DNA of 64,000 nucleotides from Photobacterium gaetbulicola Gung47 (GCA_000940995.1 CP005974.1:3348001-3412000); one strand, 5' to 3'; shown: positions 1 through 7,996, counted from the first letter of the stretch. Numbers and translations: made by a program. Notes: generated from the letters alone by a model not told the origin.

Positions 1-8
1 TCGTCTTC

Positions 9-251
9 ATGGCTATTGCTAATCAACCTGGTATCAGAACAAATGAAGTTCGACCACTAGCTAATGATTGCAGTAACGTCCCTAGCCTTGTTGATGACAT
101 CAATAAGAAAATCATGAACAAAGGTCTCATGATTATTCGCATGGAACCTGTCGGTGTAGCACCTAACGAAGCATTTCATCACTGGTATCTTGTCGAAGCA
201 CCCATTATGCAAGTACCTGTTGAAATGGCAGTGAATGACCCTATTCAGTAA
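9..251 (+). CDS. Hypothetical protein, possibly the C-terminal part of a longer gene
   Basis: This reading frame of 80 residues runs from an ATG at position 9 to a TAA at 251. The frame is already open at the window edge and there is no Shine-Dalgarno sequence in the few bases visible before the ATG, so the true start may lie outside. I do not recognise the protein and see no motif in it. A hairpin terminator follows at 272-305, which supports it being the last gene of a transcription unit arriving from the left. Confidence 0.45.
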   Translation: MAIANQPGIRTNEVRPLANDCSNVPSLVDDINKKIMNKGLMIIRMEPVGVAPNEAFHHWYLVEAPIMQVPVEMAVNDPIQ

Positions 252-271
252 CTGCTAAAGAGCAAGTGACG

Positions 272-305
272 AAAGCACTGTTGCCTTAAAGTAGCAGTGC
301 TTTTT
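272..305 (+). terminator. Rho-independent terminator
   Basis: The arms AAAGCACTG and CAGTGCTTT pair around a 14-base loop and are followed by a T run. It ends the unit carrying the gene at 9-251. Confidence 0.7.
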
Positions 306-321
306 GTCGTAGGTGAAATTC

Positions 322-489
322 ACATTACTAATTCATAATTATCTAAGTCATTTACCATACTGATTGTATTGTTCCGCTTACGGTCAATTCTCCCCCACTC
401 ATAAAGCATTAACTTGCACACATCTGTCTGTTCCCGTTTAATCGCCCCACAAAAATCAATACTACGGAAAGCCAGAAACGCCAACGGAT
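322..489 (-). CDS. Possible small minus-strand reading frame, very weak
   Basis: The interval 306-516 holds no clear gene. On the minus strand an open frame of roughly 50 codons ends at a TGA near 322; its product would contain the stretch WGRIDRKRNN. It has only TTG as a possible start and no obvious ribosome binding site. It could be a decayed gene end. I list it so that the interval is described, with low confidence. Confidence 0.15.
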
Positions 490-516
490 TGCGCTTACAA
501 AGCAGCGAGCCTAATC

Positions 517-861
517 ATGAACAGACGTTTATTCATCCTCGGAAGCCTTTCAGCCCTTTTTGTCGGCTTTGATGCAGAAGCTAGAAGAAGAGGTGGTCGA
601 CGCAAGAGCCGTATTACCAGAACGAGCAAACCAAGAAGAACCACAACTTCAACATCATCAACCCGAAGAACCAACAAGAATCGTAGGGAAGACAACAATC
701 GAACTATTCGCGTGACGACTAATATGTTCGGTAAGCCAGATGGAAAGAAGATTGGAACTGCAACTAGAGGGAAGAGGTACACTCTAAACAAGACAGATGG
801 AAGCTGGTCTTATATAAAAGTCGATGGGATGAACGGCTGGGTTCGTAGCTACTACCTGTAA
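517..861 (+). CDS. Secreted arginine-rich protein with C-terminal SH3-like domain
   Basis: The product has 114 residues. Residues 1-22 look like a signal peptide (MNRRLFILGSLSALFVG, cleavage probably after AEA). Residues 23-65 are rich in Arg, Thr and Ser and probably disordered. The last 50 residues resemble a bacterial SH3 domain, with the usual start IRVTTNMFGKPDGK and end GWVRSYYL. Bacterial SH3 domains commonly bind peptidoglycan or other wall components in the periplasm. No strong Shine-Dalgarno sequence precedes the ATG. Neighbours are all element genes; its role there is unknown. A cell-envelope or lysis-related function is only inference. Confidence 0.6.
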   Translation: MNRRLFILGSLSALFVGFDAEARRRGGRRKSRITRTSKPRRTTTSTSSTRRTNKNRREDNNRTIRVTTNMFGKPDGKKIGTATRGKRYTLNKTDGSWSYIKVDGMNGWVRSYYL

Positions 862-1067
862 TTGATCAAAATACTAGCGTCTTTGCCCTTTGCAGAGGCG
901 CTCCTGCTTAAAATCTTCAAGACAACACCACGCAAACTCTCACAGATTTCACGTAGCGCACGATGTTAAAGCTCATCTTGACACTGCTCGTCTTCCAATG
1001 AACATTACCAGCTGTGTAGCTTATTCCCCCACACGCTGTAGTGAACATAACTACAGGGGTATTACCT

Positions 1068-1931
1068 ATAAGCAAGACAAAACATTGCACCAAGTGCAAA
1101 ACAATCAAAGCTATTACTGATTTTCATAAGAATGGTAAAGACCATAGTGGAGTTCAGCGATACAGAGCATCATGCAAGCTGTGTGAGGCCGAAAGAGATA
1201 AGATTAAGTACCAAGCCAAAATAGCTAAACGCTTAGCTAATGGAGAAAAAGTCAAAATACGCTGTAAGACCACCTTGGAAACTATTCCGACTAATACTCT
1301 TCCATGTCTTCAAAAAGGCTCATGGATGAAGTCTGTGTCTGGAACGTACAGGCATCCTGCTTATAAGCATGGACATACCAAGCATCATCTGTTTAGAACA
1401 TGGCTACAGATGTTAAATCGTTGCCATAACCCAAGAAACCCACAGTATAAGGACTACGGTAAGCGTGGTATCACTGTCTGCATTCGTTGGCGTGAGAGTT
1501 TCGAGGCATTCTGTAAAGACATGGGAGATAAACCAGAGCCTAGCATGTCAATAGATCGTGTTGATAACGATAAGGGGTATACCAAACAAAACACACGCTG
1601 GGCAACACGAAAACAGCAATCGACAAATAATAGGTCTAATCGTTGGCTTGAGTACATGGGAGAACGTTGGCGACTGTGTGACTTAGCAGAGTATGTCGGA
1701 ATAGCACCAACAACATTGGCATCTCGCATTGATAGAGCTGGTATGAGTGTTAGTGATGCAGTTGAAAAACCCTTGAATCAGCATAAAAGTCCAGACGTAT
1801 ACAAAAAAAAGGCTGCTGAACTTGGCATCAGTCCAAGCACGTTGAGATGTCGAGTGAAGAAACATGGCTGGCTTATAGCTATAACAAGTTCATTCACGCG
1901 AGGTCGACCTAAAAATGTAGAAAAACATTAG
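1068..1931 (+). CDS. HNH/AP2-type homing endonuclease-like protein with ATA in the start position
   Basis: The central part (about residues 100-190) has the phage HNH homing endonuclease signature: NRCHNP, YGKRGI, RWRESFEAF, SIDRVDNDKGY and NTRWAT. Such enzymes nick or cut DNA and spread themselves among phages. A putative zinc ribbon (CTKC then CKLC about 25 residues later) precedes it, and two short helix-turn-helix-like stretches follow (DLAEYVGIAPTTL and KKAAELGISPSTL), which would bind DNA. The expected start, reading xSKTKHCTKC as in relatives, is an ATA at 1068 placed 8 bases after AGGGG. A GTG at 1041 in the same frame is the nearest conventional start but lacks a ribosome binding site. 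Family call is confident, start is not. Confidence 0.75.
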   Translation: MSKTKHCTKCKTIKAITDFHKNGKDHSGVQRYRASCKLCEAERDKIKYQAKIAKRLANGEKVKIRCKTTLETIPTNTLPCLQKGSWMKSVSGTYRHPAYKHGHTKHHLFRTWLQMLNRCHNPRNPQYKDYGKRGITVCIRWRESFEAFCKDMGDKPEPSMSIDRVDNDKGYTKQNTRWATRKQQSTNNRSNRWLEYMGERWRLCDLAEYVGIAPTTLASRIDRAGMSVSDAVEKPLNQHKSPDVYKKKAAELGISPSTLRCRVKKHGWLIAITSSFTRGRPKNVEKH

Positions 1932-2305
1932 GTTCCCCCCAATTGCAATTTGTAGCCCATGAATGAGAAAGGAATCGATTGTATTAAACAGAGCGATACC
2001 CCCCATATACCTCCACCTTTCCTGTATTTTCGATTAACTGGATTTAGCTTAAATGTAGGGAGATAGCACTCTCATATTTTTTTGTGACTACCATAGAGGG
2101 CATGCTTTGTAGTCACCATGTGTTCGGTCATTGGCACATGTTCAGTCAGGCTAATCAAGGCCGTTGTGTCAAGGGCTGTCAGGCCAACCCGTAAAGTGTT
2201 CGATCTAGAGTGTACTTTAGTGCGAACATATTTTTATTGACATACATGTTCGCTCTGTCGTAACTTGAAAACCCTAAACCGAACACCATGTAAATCGAGC
2301 AATAA
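1932..2305. other. Non-coding region with inverted repeats and TGTTC boxes upstream of the recombinase
   Basis: No convincing gene is present (only a 35-codon frame at 1959-2066 with odd composition). The region holds a perfect 8-bp inverted repeat, GTGACTAC at 2084-2091 and GTAGTCAC at 2109-2116. It also has TGTTC[AG]GTC at 2121-2129 and 2139-2147, and TGTTCG or its complement at 2197, 2223, 2247 and 2280. The pair GCGAACAT (2222-2229) and ATGTTCGC (2246-2253) forms a wide palindrome around a TTGACA at 2237-2242. It looks like a control region or recombination site for the downstream serine recombinase. Confidence 0.5.
2237..2266 (+). promoter_or_regulatory. Possible promoter inside a TGTTCG palindrome
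   Basis: TTGACA at 2237-2242 is followed after 18 bases by TAACTT. The -35 box lies inside the inverted pair GCGAACAT/ATGTTCGC, so a protein binding the palindrome would block the promoter. The -10 box is weak. Confidence 0.35.
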
Positions 2306-3583
2306 ATGAACACTAAGTACATCCAACTACTGAACACCATCGGACAACTGCGAGTTGACCTGAAAGATAGCGGTCTAGGTCTGAAAGTCCGAAGGGAGCA
2401 ATTGCAGAAGGAACTAACCAAACTGACTCAATACCCTGAGTTCAACGCAGTGAAGCAGACTGACCACGAGTACCAAGCGGCTATGACCACTAAAGCTTGG
2501 GATAAGGTCTACACAGCGTCTGGTGGCCTACTGACTACCATTGGCATTTTCACTGATGGGCTTAAGTTCGACACTCCTACCTCTACCCTGATTGTGTTCA
2601 GTGCTGAGGGGGTCGAACAGCAAGACGTAGTAGCCAAGCGCAAGCGTCAACCACGAGGTCTACTAGCAACAGTCGAAGCAGCCAATAAGGGAGAACTTGA
2701 CCTACCTGTTCGGTCTGAGGTTGAATGTTCGGTCAAGCCTGAGCCAAAAGCTGCTGAGGTAATTGATCAAGAGGAACAAGTAGTGACTGTTCAGTCTAAA
2801 GATGATGTTCAGCCAAGCAATAAGCTAGAACACACAGCAAGCCAAGAACCAGTGAAGGCCGAGGAAAAGTTAGACCGTGTTGAGCTGGGGCAAGCCAAGG
2901 TTATTGCCTATGTTCGAGTGTCTGATGTGAGTAGGCAGGACAGCAGCACACAGCGTCACACTATAGAAGAATATGCAAAGACTAAAGGCTTTCATATCAC
3001 TGAGTGGCGAGAGTTCAGCTTGTCAGGTAGCAAGACCACTAAGTCACAACGTGGTATCGACAACCTTGTGGAGAGTGTTCAGTCTGGCGATAAGGTATTG
3101 GTATCTGACATTGCTCGATTAGGCCGTGAGTCAGCTTTGGGTACACTAGGCACAATCAGCCAAGTCATCGAGCAAGGCGCTGAGTTCCACTTCTGCTATA
3201 CCAAGACAATCATTAAACCTGAGAACCAGAATGATCCTGCTGTTATCTTCATGGCACTGGGTGAGGCTTGGGCTGCTGTTAAGTTCGCAGAGGAACGTAG
3301 TCATAAAGCCAAGGCGGCAGCAGCTAGGCGTAAGACTTCTGGCCTACACAATGGGCGCAAGAAAGGTGCTGTCATCAAGAGTAAACTGGATGAGTACGCT
3401 GCATTCATCACCTCTGAGCTAGACAATGGCACAGCCAAGACAAAGATAATCGCTAAGCTGGCAGATATGGGCTGTAAGGTAGGCCGAACACAGTTCTATG
3501 CTTGGGTAGATAAGCGAACAGGTGGTAAGGGTATTGATAAGTCCCTTGGTCGTCAGGGTGTCAGCAAGAAGGATGCTAACTGA
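2306..3583 (+). CDS. Serine recombinase (resolvase/invertase family) with a 190-residue N-terminal extension
   Basis: The product has 425 residues. Residues about 197-345 form a resolvase-type catalytic domain: AYVRVSD carries the nucleophile Ser206, followed by QR at 216-217 and SDIARLGRE with Arg271 and Arg274. A C-terminal helix-turn-helix region (about 375-402, ending RTQFYAWVDKR) would bind DNA. Residues 1-195 are an added region with coiled-coil character followed by a charged linker, not found in ordinary resolvases (about 185-200 residues). It may carry partner or DNA contacts. The gene overlaps the next one (TGATGG). Short TGTTC[AG]GTC repeats lie upstream and inside the coding sequence. 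Its job could be resolution, inversion or regulation; target unknown. Confidence 0.8.
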   Translation: MNTKYIQLLNTIGQLRVDLKDSGLGLKVRREQLQKELTKLTQYPEFNAVKQTDHEYQAAMTTKAWDKVYTASGGLLTTIGIFTDGLKFDTPTSTLIVFSAEGVEQQDVVAKRKRQPRGLLATVEAANKGELDLPVRSEVECSVKPEPKAAEVIDQEEQVVTVQSKDDVQPSNKLEHTASQEPVKAEEKLDRVELGQAKVIAYVRVSDVSRQDSSTQRHTIEEYAKTKGFHITEWREFSLSGSKTTKSQRGIDNLVESVQSGDKVLVSDIARLGRESALGTLGTISQVIEQGAEFHFCYTKTIIKPENQNDPAVIFMALGEAWAAVKFAEERSHKAKAAAARRKTSGLHNGRKKGAVIKSKLDEYAAFITSELDNGTAKTKIIAKLADMGCKVGRTQFYAWVDKRTGGKGIDKSLGRQGVSKKDAN

Positions 3584-3915
3584 TGGCTCGTAAGCAGGGG
3601 CAAATAATCAAGCACTGGCTAGATGACCATGGATGGCTCATTGACAAGGTACTGAGTCACTGGCAAGGGAATATAAGCAATACGGCCTACGACCTCAGTA
3701 ACAGCCTACGAAGAGACGGAGAGCATGTTAAGGCGGTGACACTACGGAGTCAGCTAAGCCGCTGGCTCAAGCGTAGAGAGCAGCTGCTAGGGCTAGCAAA
3801 GCTTAATGGAATAGACATAGATTTAGATTACACAGCGGTCATAGAACTACTACAGGCCAAACAGGCTGATGGCAAGCTTATGGGAGAAAAAGAGTTCACC
3901 ACTGTTGGCAAATAA
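3583..3915 (+). CDS. Small unknown protein translationally coupled to the recombinase
   Basis: The start ATG overlaps the stop of the recombinase gene (one shared base), so the two are probably translated together and work together. The 110-residue product is basic in its first two thirds and rich in predicted helix; the segment around residues 45-65 (LRSQLSRWLKRREQLLG) could be a recognition helix. I do not recognise the family. An accessory DNA-binding or recombination-directionality role is inference from coupling only. Confidence 0.6.
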   Translation: MARKQGQIIKHWLDDHGWLIDKVLSHWQGNISNTAYDLSNSLRRDGEHVKAVTLRSQLSRWLKRREQLLGLAKLNGIDIDLDYTAVIELLQAKQADGKLMGEKEFTTVGK

Positions 3916-3949
3916 TGGTGAACTTGGAGCTTCTATTGTGAGCAGAAAT

Positions 3950-3973
3950 CTAACTTTTGCTACAAAAAGTTAG
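3950..3973. other. Strong hairpin without clear T-run
   Basis: CTAACTTTT and AAAAAGTTAG pair around a short loop just after the gene at 3583-3915. It may end transcription or stabilise the message, but no classic U tract follows. Confidence 0.4.
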
Positions 3974-4081
3974 AGCTATAAGGTACAGCACCACTTTGTA
4001 TCTGTCATGGATTTCTACGCCTGAAAAATGCTGACTGGGATTAATTTGATCAAGATTGTAGAGAATAGATCATGTATCAAA

Positions 4082-4122
4082 CAGTACCTATCAGATTCCC
4101 TCCTGGTCATTCGTGTGGAGGC
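4082..4122 (+). repeat. Imperfect direct repeat, copy 1 (CCTGGYCATTCGTGTGRAGGC)
   Basis: AGTACCT, then CCCTCCTGGTCATTCGTGTG and AGGC, recurs with few changes at 11,752-11,787, about 7.7 kb away near the end of the integrase gene. The two copies flank the repeat tract, the IS element and the capsid module. Confidence 0.55.
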
Positions 4123-4227
4123 ATTAACCCACATGCTCTGATAAAAGGTAAGTTATTTAGCCGTAGCTTAACTGATAATACGACATAGCGAGCCTAGGCA
4201 TATGACAATGTCTCATGTCTTGGCTTC

Positions 4228-4247
4228 TATTTACCCACATGTCTTGA
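4228..4247 (+). repeat. 20-base direct repeat, copy 1
   Basis: TATTTACCCACATGTCTTGA here matches 19 of 20 bases of the copy at 4885-4904. Both lie in the non-coding tract. Confidence 0.6.
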
Positions 4248-4884
4248 AGGGGGTCGACTGAAAGCTTACATACAGTCAGACCAAAGACACTCCCATTAGA
4301 TATACCCTGTGTTAACCATAGGCCAGCACATAGCAGCAGACAGGTACGACTAATAGCGACCATGGATAAAGAACTTAATAGATGATTAAGGCCAAGGACT
4401 CTAATAGCCATACTGACAGCAAACCATAGGATAACCATAAGATAGCCATTAGCTAACTGACAGCTACCCTAATAGCTCATACCAAGGATAAGAATATATA
4501 GGTCTTTAATCCAAGGATGCTATAAGCCGAACCATAGATGACGACACTCACGTTGGCGTAGACTATTAGATAAGGGAGACTATCTCATACCACAAAAAGC
4601 CATTAATAGCAACAACCTAAACGCTGTGCGGATTGTCTAAATTACTGACTAGTAACTATCCTTTTTTGCTTTTGGCCGTCTATACGTCTATGTGTAGCCA
4701 AGCTGGTTCACGTCAATGCACTATCGGTTCGTAAACCATCCGTCCACTCACAACCAACCTCACGCCATAATCGATTGCACTTCTGAGAAGCCCTGAGAAG
4801 CCCCCTGTAAAAACATCTGTTCAAGATAATGTCATCGTAAGCAAAAGCAGTAAAACCCATCATATAGCCATACAGGTGCACTAG

Positions 4885-4904
4885 TATTTACCCACACGTC
4901 TTGA
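4885..4904 (+). repeat. 20-base direct repeat, copy 2
   Basis: TATTTACCCACACGTCTTGA differs by one base from the copy at 4228-4247 and lies 48 bases before the IS element. Confidence 0.6.
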
Positions 4905-4952
4905 GAAGATGAACCAAAATACCATTGCGTAATTTTCTTAATGAATGTGGTT

Positions 4953-4965
4953 TGCGTATTCCGGC
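4953..4965 (+). repeat. IS left terminal inverted repeat
   Basis: TGCGTATTCCGGC matches the complement of the right end. Further copies of the ATTCCGG...TGAACAC motif follow to about 5050. Confidence 0.85.
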
Positions 4966-5130
4966 CCATGCTGAACACTCATTCCGGTTCAATGTGAACA
5001 CCTATTCTGGTTTAACATGAACACCCATTCCGGACTCAATGTGAACACTTTTACCCACATTTCCGGAATCCCTTTCAACGTATTGATCTTCAACTTATTT
5101 GGTAACCTGTTTCCTATTTGGAGCAGGACT

Positions 5131-6672
5131 ATGCCAGCAAAGAGGATTGCAATGCGTAAAATTCGAGACGTACTCAGGCTGAAACTGGATGCCAGGTTGT
5201 CGATTCGGCAAATCAGCGCAAGCACAAAAGTCAGCGTTGGTGCTATCCAGAAACTGCTCCAGAAAGCACAAGCACTGAATTTGACTTGGCCGCTTCCTGA
5301 TTCACTGACAGATGAGCAACTGGCCCAACTGTTTTACCCCGAAGCCGATACGCGGGCCTCGAGCCGATATCAGGTTCCCGACTGGGCTGCTGTCCATCAA
5401 GAGCTGAAACGCAAGGGGATCACCAAGCAACTGCTGTGGGAAGAATATACCCAGCAATACCCCAACCGCTGCTACAGCTACTCGCAGTTCTGTGACCGTT
5501 ACCTTCACTGGAATAAACAGCAAAGACGCTCCATGAGACAGCTGCATAAGGCCGGGGAAAAGTGCTTTATCGACTACTGCGGCCAGACGGTTCCCATTAT
5601 CTGCCAGAGCACCGGTGAAGTCCGGCATGCCCAGGTGTTCGTTGCGGTTCTCGGCGCATCCAACTATACCTATGCGGAAGCCACAGAGTCCCAGTCATTA
5701 CCGGACTGGCTGCAAAGCCATGTTCGGGCATTCGAGTTCTTCGGTGGTACACCGGAGATGTTGATCCCCGACAACCTGCGCAGTGGCGTCAGCAAAGCAT
5801 GTCGTTATGATCCGGAACTCAACCCGAGTTATCAGCAGGTTGCTGAACATTATCAGGTAGCCGTCATGCCAGCTCGCCCTTATAAGCCCAAGGATAAAGC
5901 CAAGGCTGAAGTGGGTGTGCAAGTCGTCGAACGCTGGATCCTGGCACGCCTGCGCCACCACAGCTTCTTCTCACTGGCTGAGTTAAACCAGTGCATCAGG
6001 GCTTTGCTTGAAGAGCTGAACCAGAAGCCGTTCAAACAGTTACCCGGCAACCGCAAAGAGGCCTTCGAAAAGTTAGACCGGCCAGCCCTCAAGCCCTTAC
6101 CGTGCACGCCTTACCGCTATGTTGCGATCAAACAGGTAAAGGTGAATATCGACTATCATATCCAGTATGAACATCACCACTACTCAGTTCCGCACCAGTA
6201 TGTTGGTGAGAGGCTGGAGCTGCATGCCGGAGAACGGCTAATCCAGCTCTATTACCGCCAACAGCTCGTCGCTTCCCATCCCCGGAAACGCTATCCCGGC
6301 ATAACAACCGATGAAAGCCACATGCCGAAACGCCATCAGAAACATCAGCAATGGACGCCCGGTCGCCTCAAGCGGTGGGCTAGCGCCATCGGGCCAGATA
6401 CCCTGCAATGGGTCAGCGAACGTATGGAAGAAAAAGCCCACCCGGAACAAGCCTACCGTCTGTGCCTCGGGCTACTCAGCCTGAGCCGACAGTATCCAGC
6501 CCAGAGGCTCAATACCAGCTGTAAACTTGCCAACCAGGAAGGTCTGGTCAAGCTCCGGCAAATCAAATCAATCCTGGCGAGCAACCGTGATCAGCTATCC
6601 GAGCAGGAAGATGGCAACCCATGCTTGCCCCAAGATCACGAAAATATCCGCGGGCCCCATACCTTCCACTAG
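5131..6672 (+). CDS. istA: IS21-family transposase IstA
   Basis: IstA carries out strand cleavage and transfer for the insertion sequence. An N-terminal helix-turn-helix (LSIRQISASTKVSVGAIQKL) precedes a DDE integrase core: Asp in CFIDYCGQTV, Asp in MLIPDNLRSGV, and Glu in KAKAEVGVQVVERW. The ATG at 5131 (MPAKRIAMRK) gives 513 residues, the normal family length; the frame is open back to an ATG at 5017, but that part would encode the terminal repeats. It is followed after 9 bases by istB. Confidence 0.92.
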   Translation: MPAKRIAMRKIRDVLRLKLDARLSIRQISASTKVSVGAIQKLLQKAQALNLTWPLPDSLTDEQLAQLFYPEADTRASSRYQVPDWAAVHQELKRKGITKQLLWEEYTQQYPNRCYSYSQFCDRYLHWNKQQRRSMRQLHKAGEKCFIDYCGQTVPIICQSTGEVRHAQVFVAVLGASNYTYAEATESQSLPDWLQSHVRAFEFFGGTPEMLIPDNLRSGVSKACRYDPELNPSYQQVAEHYQVAVMPARPYKPKDKAKAEVGVQVVERWILARLRHHSFFSLAELNQCIRALLEELNQKPFKQLPGNRKEAFEKLDRPALKPLPCTPYRYVAIKQVKVNIDYHIQYEHHHYSVPHQYVGERLELHAGERLIQLYYRQQLVASHPRKRYPGITTDESHMPKRHQKHQQWTPGRLKRWASAIGPDTLQWVSERMEEKAHPEQAYRLCLGLLSLSRQYPAQRLNTSCKLANQEGLVKLRQIKSILASNRDQLSEQEDGNPCLPQDHENIRGPHTFH

Positions 6673-6681
6673 GAGAATGCC

Positions 6682-7437
6682 ATGACACAGCAAACACTCA
6701 ACCGGTTACGGGAGCTAAAGCTCAGCGGGATGGCAGAGGCACTGGAGCGGCAGCAAGAACAGCCTGGCACTTATGAGGAACTCTCGTTCACCGAGCGGCT
6801 GAGCTTGTTGGTCGAACAAGAGCAGTCAGTCCGGCAGCAACGCAAGCATGACCGGTTGATCCGGCAAGCCAAGTTCAAACTTAATGCCACCGTTCAGGAG
6901 ATCGACTACCAGCACCCACGCAATATCGAACGTTCACGCATCGCCCGGTTGGCGCAACGGGACTGGCTTGACCGGGGGCAGAACCTGCTGATCACCGGGC
7001 CATGTGGCAGTGGTAAGACTTATCTCGGCTGCGCTCTTGGCCATAACGCCTGCCTGCAAGGCTATAGCGTTCGTTATTACCGGACTTCAAGGCTACTGCT
7101 GGCCCTGACCCAGTCAAAAGCTGACGGCACATACCATAAGCTACTGGCCCAGCTTGCCAAAGTCCGCTTGCTGATCTTGGATGACTGGGGACTTGAACCG
7201 CTGAAAGCCGCGCACCGTAACGACCTGATGGAAATCATGGATGATCGTTATGCTCAGGCCTCAACTGTGCTAATCAGCCAGTTACCGACTGATCAATGGT
7301 ACGCACAAATCGGTGACAACACGCTGGCAGACGCTATCTTGGATCGCCTGATGCACAATGCTCACAGGCTGCAACTAAAGGGAGAATCAATGAGGAAAAA
7401 GCTCGGAACGTTGACGGAAGATGAACACTTAAGCTAA
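6682..7437 (+). CDS. istB: IS21-family helper ATPase IstB
   Basis: IstB is the AAA+ ATPase that works with IstA to select and deform target DNA. The 251-residue product shows the Walker A motif GPCGSGKT near residue 107, Walker B LLILDDWG near residue 170, and the usual N-terminal helical domain (RLRELKLSGMAEAL). It lies 9 bases after istA in the same operon with AGGAG before its ATG. Length and motifs are complete, so the insertion should be able to move. Confidence 0.93.
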   Translation: MTQQTLNRLRELKLSGMAEALERQQEQPGTYEELSFTERLSLLVEQEQSVRQQRKHDRLIRQAKFKLNATVQEIDYQHPRNIERSRIARLAQRDWLDRGQNLLITGPCGSGKTYLGCALGHNACLQGYSVRYYRTSRLLLALTQSKADGTYHKLLAQLAKVRLLILDDWGLEPLKAAHRNDLMEIMDDRYAQASTVLISQLPTDQWYAQIGDNTLADAILDRLMHNAHRLQLKGESMRKKLGTLTEDEHLS

Positions 7438-7504
7438 AAAACAACTGTCGTGATACGTTGAAAAGTTAAGTGTTCACGTTCAGCCGGAATCGGTGTTCAA
7501 CTTC

Positions 7505-7517
7505 GCCGGAATACGCA
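7505..7517 (-). repeat. IS right terminal inverted repeat
   Basis: GCCGGAATACGCA is the exact complement of the left end and is followed by the TGGTT target duplication. Confidence 0.85.
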
Positions 7518-7641
7518 TGGTTATTTTTTGTTGACATTTTTAAAGTTGACGCTCTCTGATAATAACTAAATTTATGGCGTTCTCACGTTTAACCTAATTA
7601 TATGTCTGGACGCTACTAGCTATAATTTAAAGGGAATTAAC

Positions 7642-7995
7642 ATTAAAGAAATTAGCGCCTATAAAGAGTTCTATGATTTATACGTACATGAAAAGCTTCT
7701 TGATTTAAAGCGAGATGTAACTCCTTTCGAGCTTGCCGTCAGCGCAAAGCTATTAGAGTTCGATAAGTCAATTAAGCTTATTGTCAGCTCAATGAAAAGC
7801 ATGTCATGTACAGACCGTGATATTCAGCGTATCAAAAGCAATATCCTAAAATCTGTAGTGTCTCGTGACTTCCTTGATGAAATTGAAAAAATTAAAGTCA
7901 TGGAAGAAACAAAAAAAGAAATTGAAAAGGTTAAAGCAAAAGAAAAAGAGATTCTTGCAAACCTTGAACTTAAGAAACTAAAAGGAAATATTTAA
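7642..7995 (+). CDS. Unknown helical protein of the capsid module, ATT in the start position
   Basis: The frame is open from an ATT at 7642 that lies 6 bases after AGGGA; the first conventional start is an ATG only at 7792, which would discard 50 residues of natural-looking protein. From the ATT the product has 117 residues, is highly charged, and has a C-terminal coiled coil (about 80-110, rich in Glu and Lys). The N-terminal helices (LLDLKRDVTPFELAVSAKLL) faintly resemble the small terminase subunit of T7-like phages, but this is only an impression. It starts the unit leading to the capsid gene. Confidence 0.55.
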   Translation: MKEISAYKEFYDLYVHEKLLDLKRDVTPFELAVSAKLLEFDKSIKLIVSSMKSMSCTDRDIQRIKSNILKSVVSRDFLDEIEKIKVMEETKKEIEKVKAKEKEILANLELKKLKGNI

Positions 7996-7996
7996 C

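Larger units (their letters stand above)
3974..4952. other. Repeat-rich non-coding tract of the element, possible origin or recognition region
   Basis: About 1 kb has no credible gene in either strand. Between roughly 4,310 and 4,640 degenerate short motifs recur: versions of ACCATAGGATA or CCAAGGATA near 4315, 4359, 4392, 4424, 4434, 4479, 4502 and 4529, interleaved with CTAATAGC-like motifs near 4348, 4400, 4440 and 4462. A 20-base repeat TATTTACCCACAYGTCTTGA occurs at 4228-4247 and 4885-4904. Such clusters resemble iterons or binding sites of a replication or packaging protein. The IS21-family element is inserted at its right edge. Confidence 0.45.
4953..7517 (+). mobile_element. Intact IS21-family insertion sequence with 5-bp target duplication
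   Basis: The element is 2,565 bp and holds istA and istB. Its ends are TGCGTATTCCGGC (4953-4965) and the complement GCCGGAATACGCA (7505-7517). Both ends continue with several internal copies of a TGAACAC/ATTCCGG motif, as is usual for the multiple terminal repeats of this family. The bases TGGTT occur directly on both sides (4948-4952 and 7518-7522), which fits a target-site duplication. Intact ends and open frames suggest a recent insertion, between the repeat tract and the capsid module. Confidence 0.9.

Noticed and set aside
4176..4188. TAATACGACATAG resembles the start of a T7 promoter
   Set aside because: Only the first nine bases match and the initiation part (CACTATAGGG) is absent; the next gene in this direction is 900 bases away. 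Given the T7-like capsid it was tempting, but it is most likely chance.
4157..4438. Minus-strand frame of 93 codons in the repeat tract
   Set aside because: Its sequence follows the repeated motifs, it has no ribosome site, and its hydrophobic composition arises from TAT/ATAG-type repeats.
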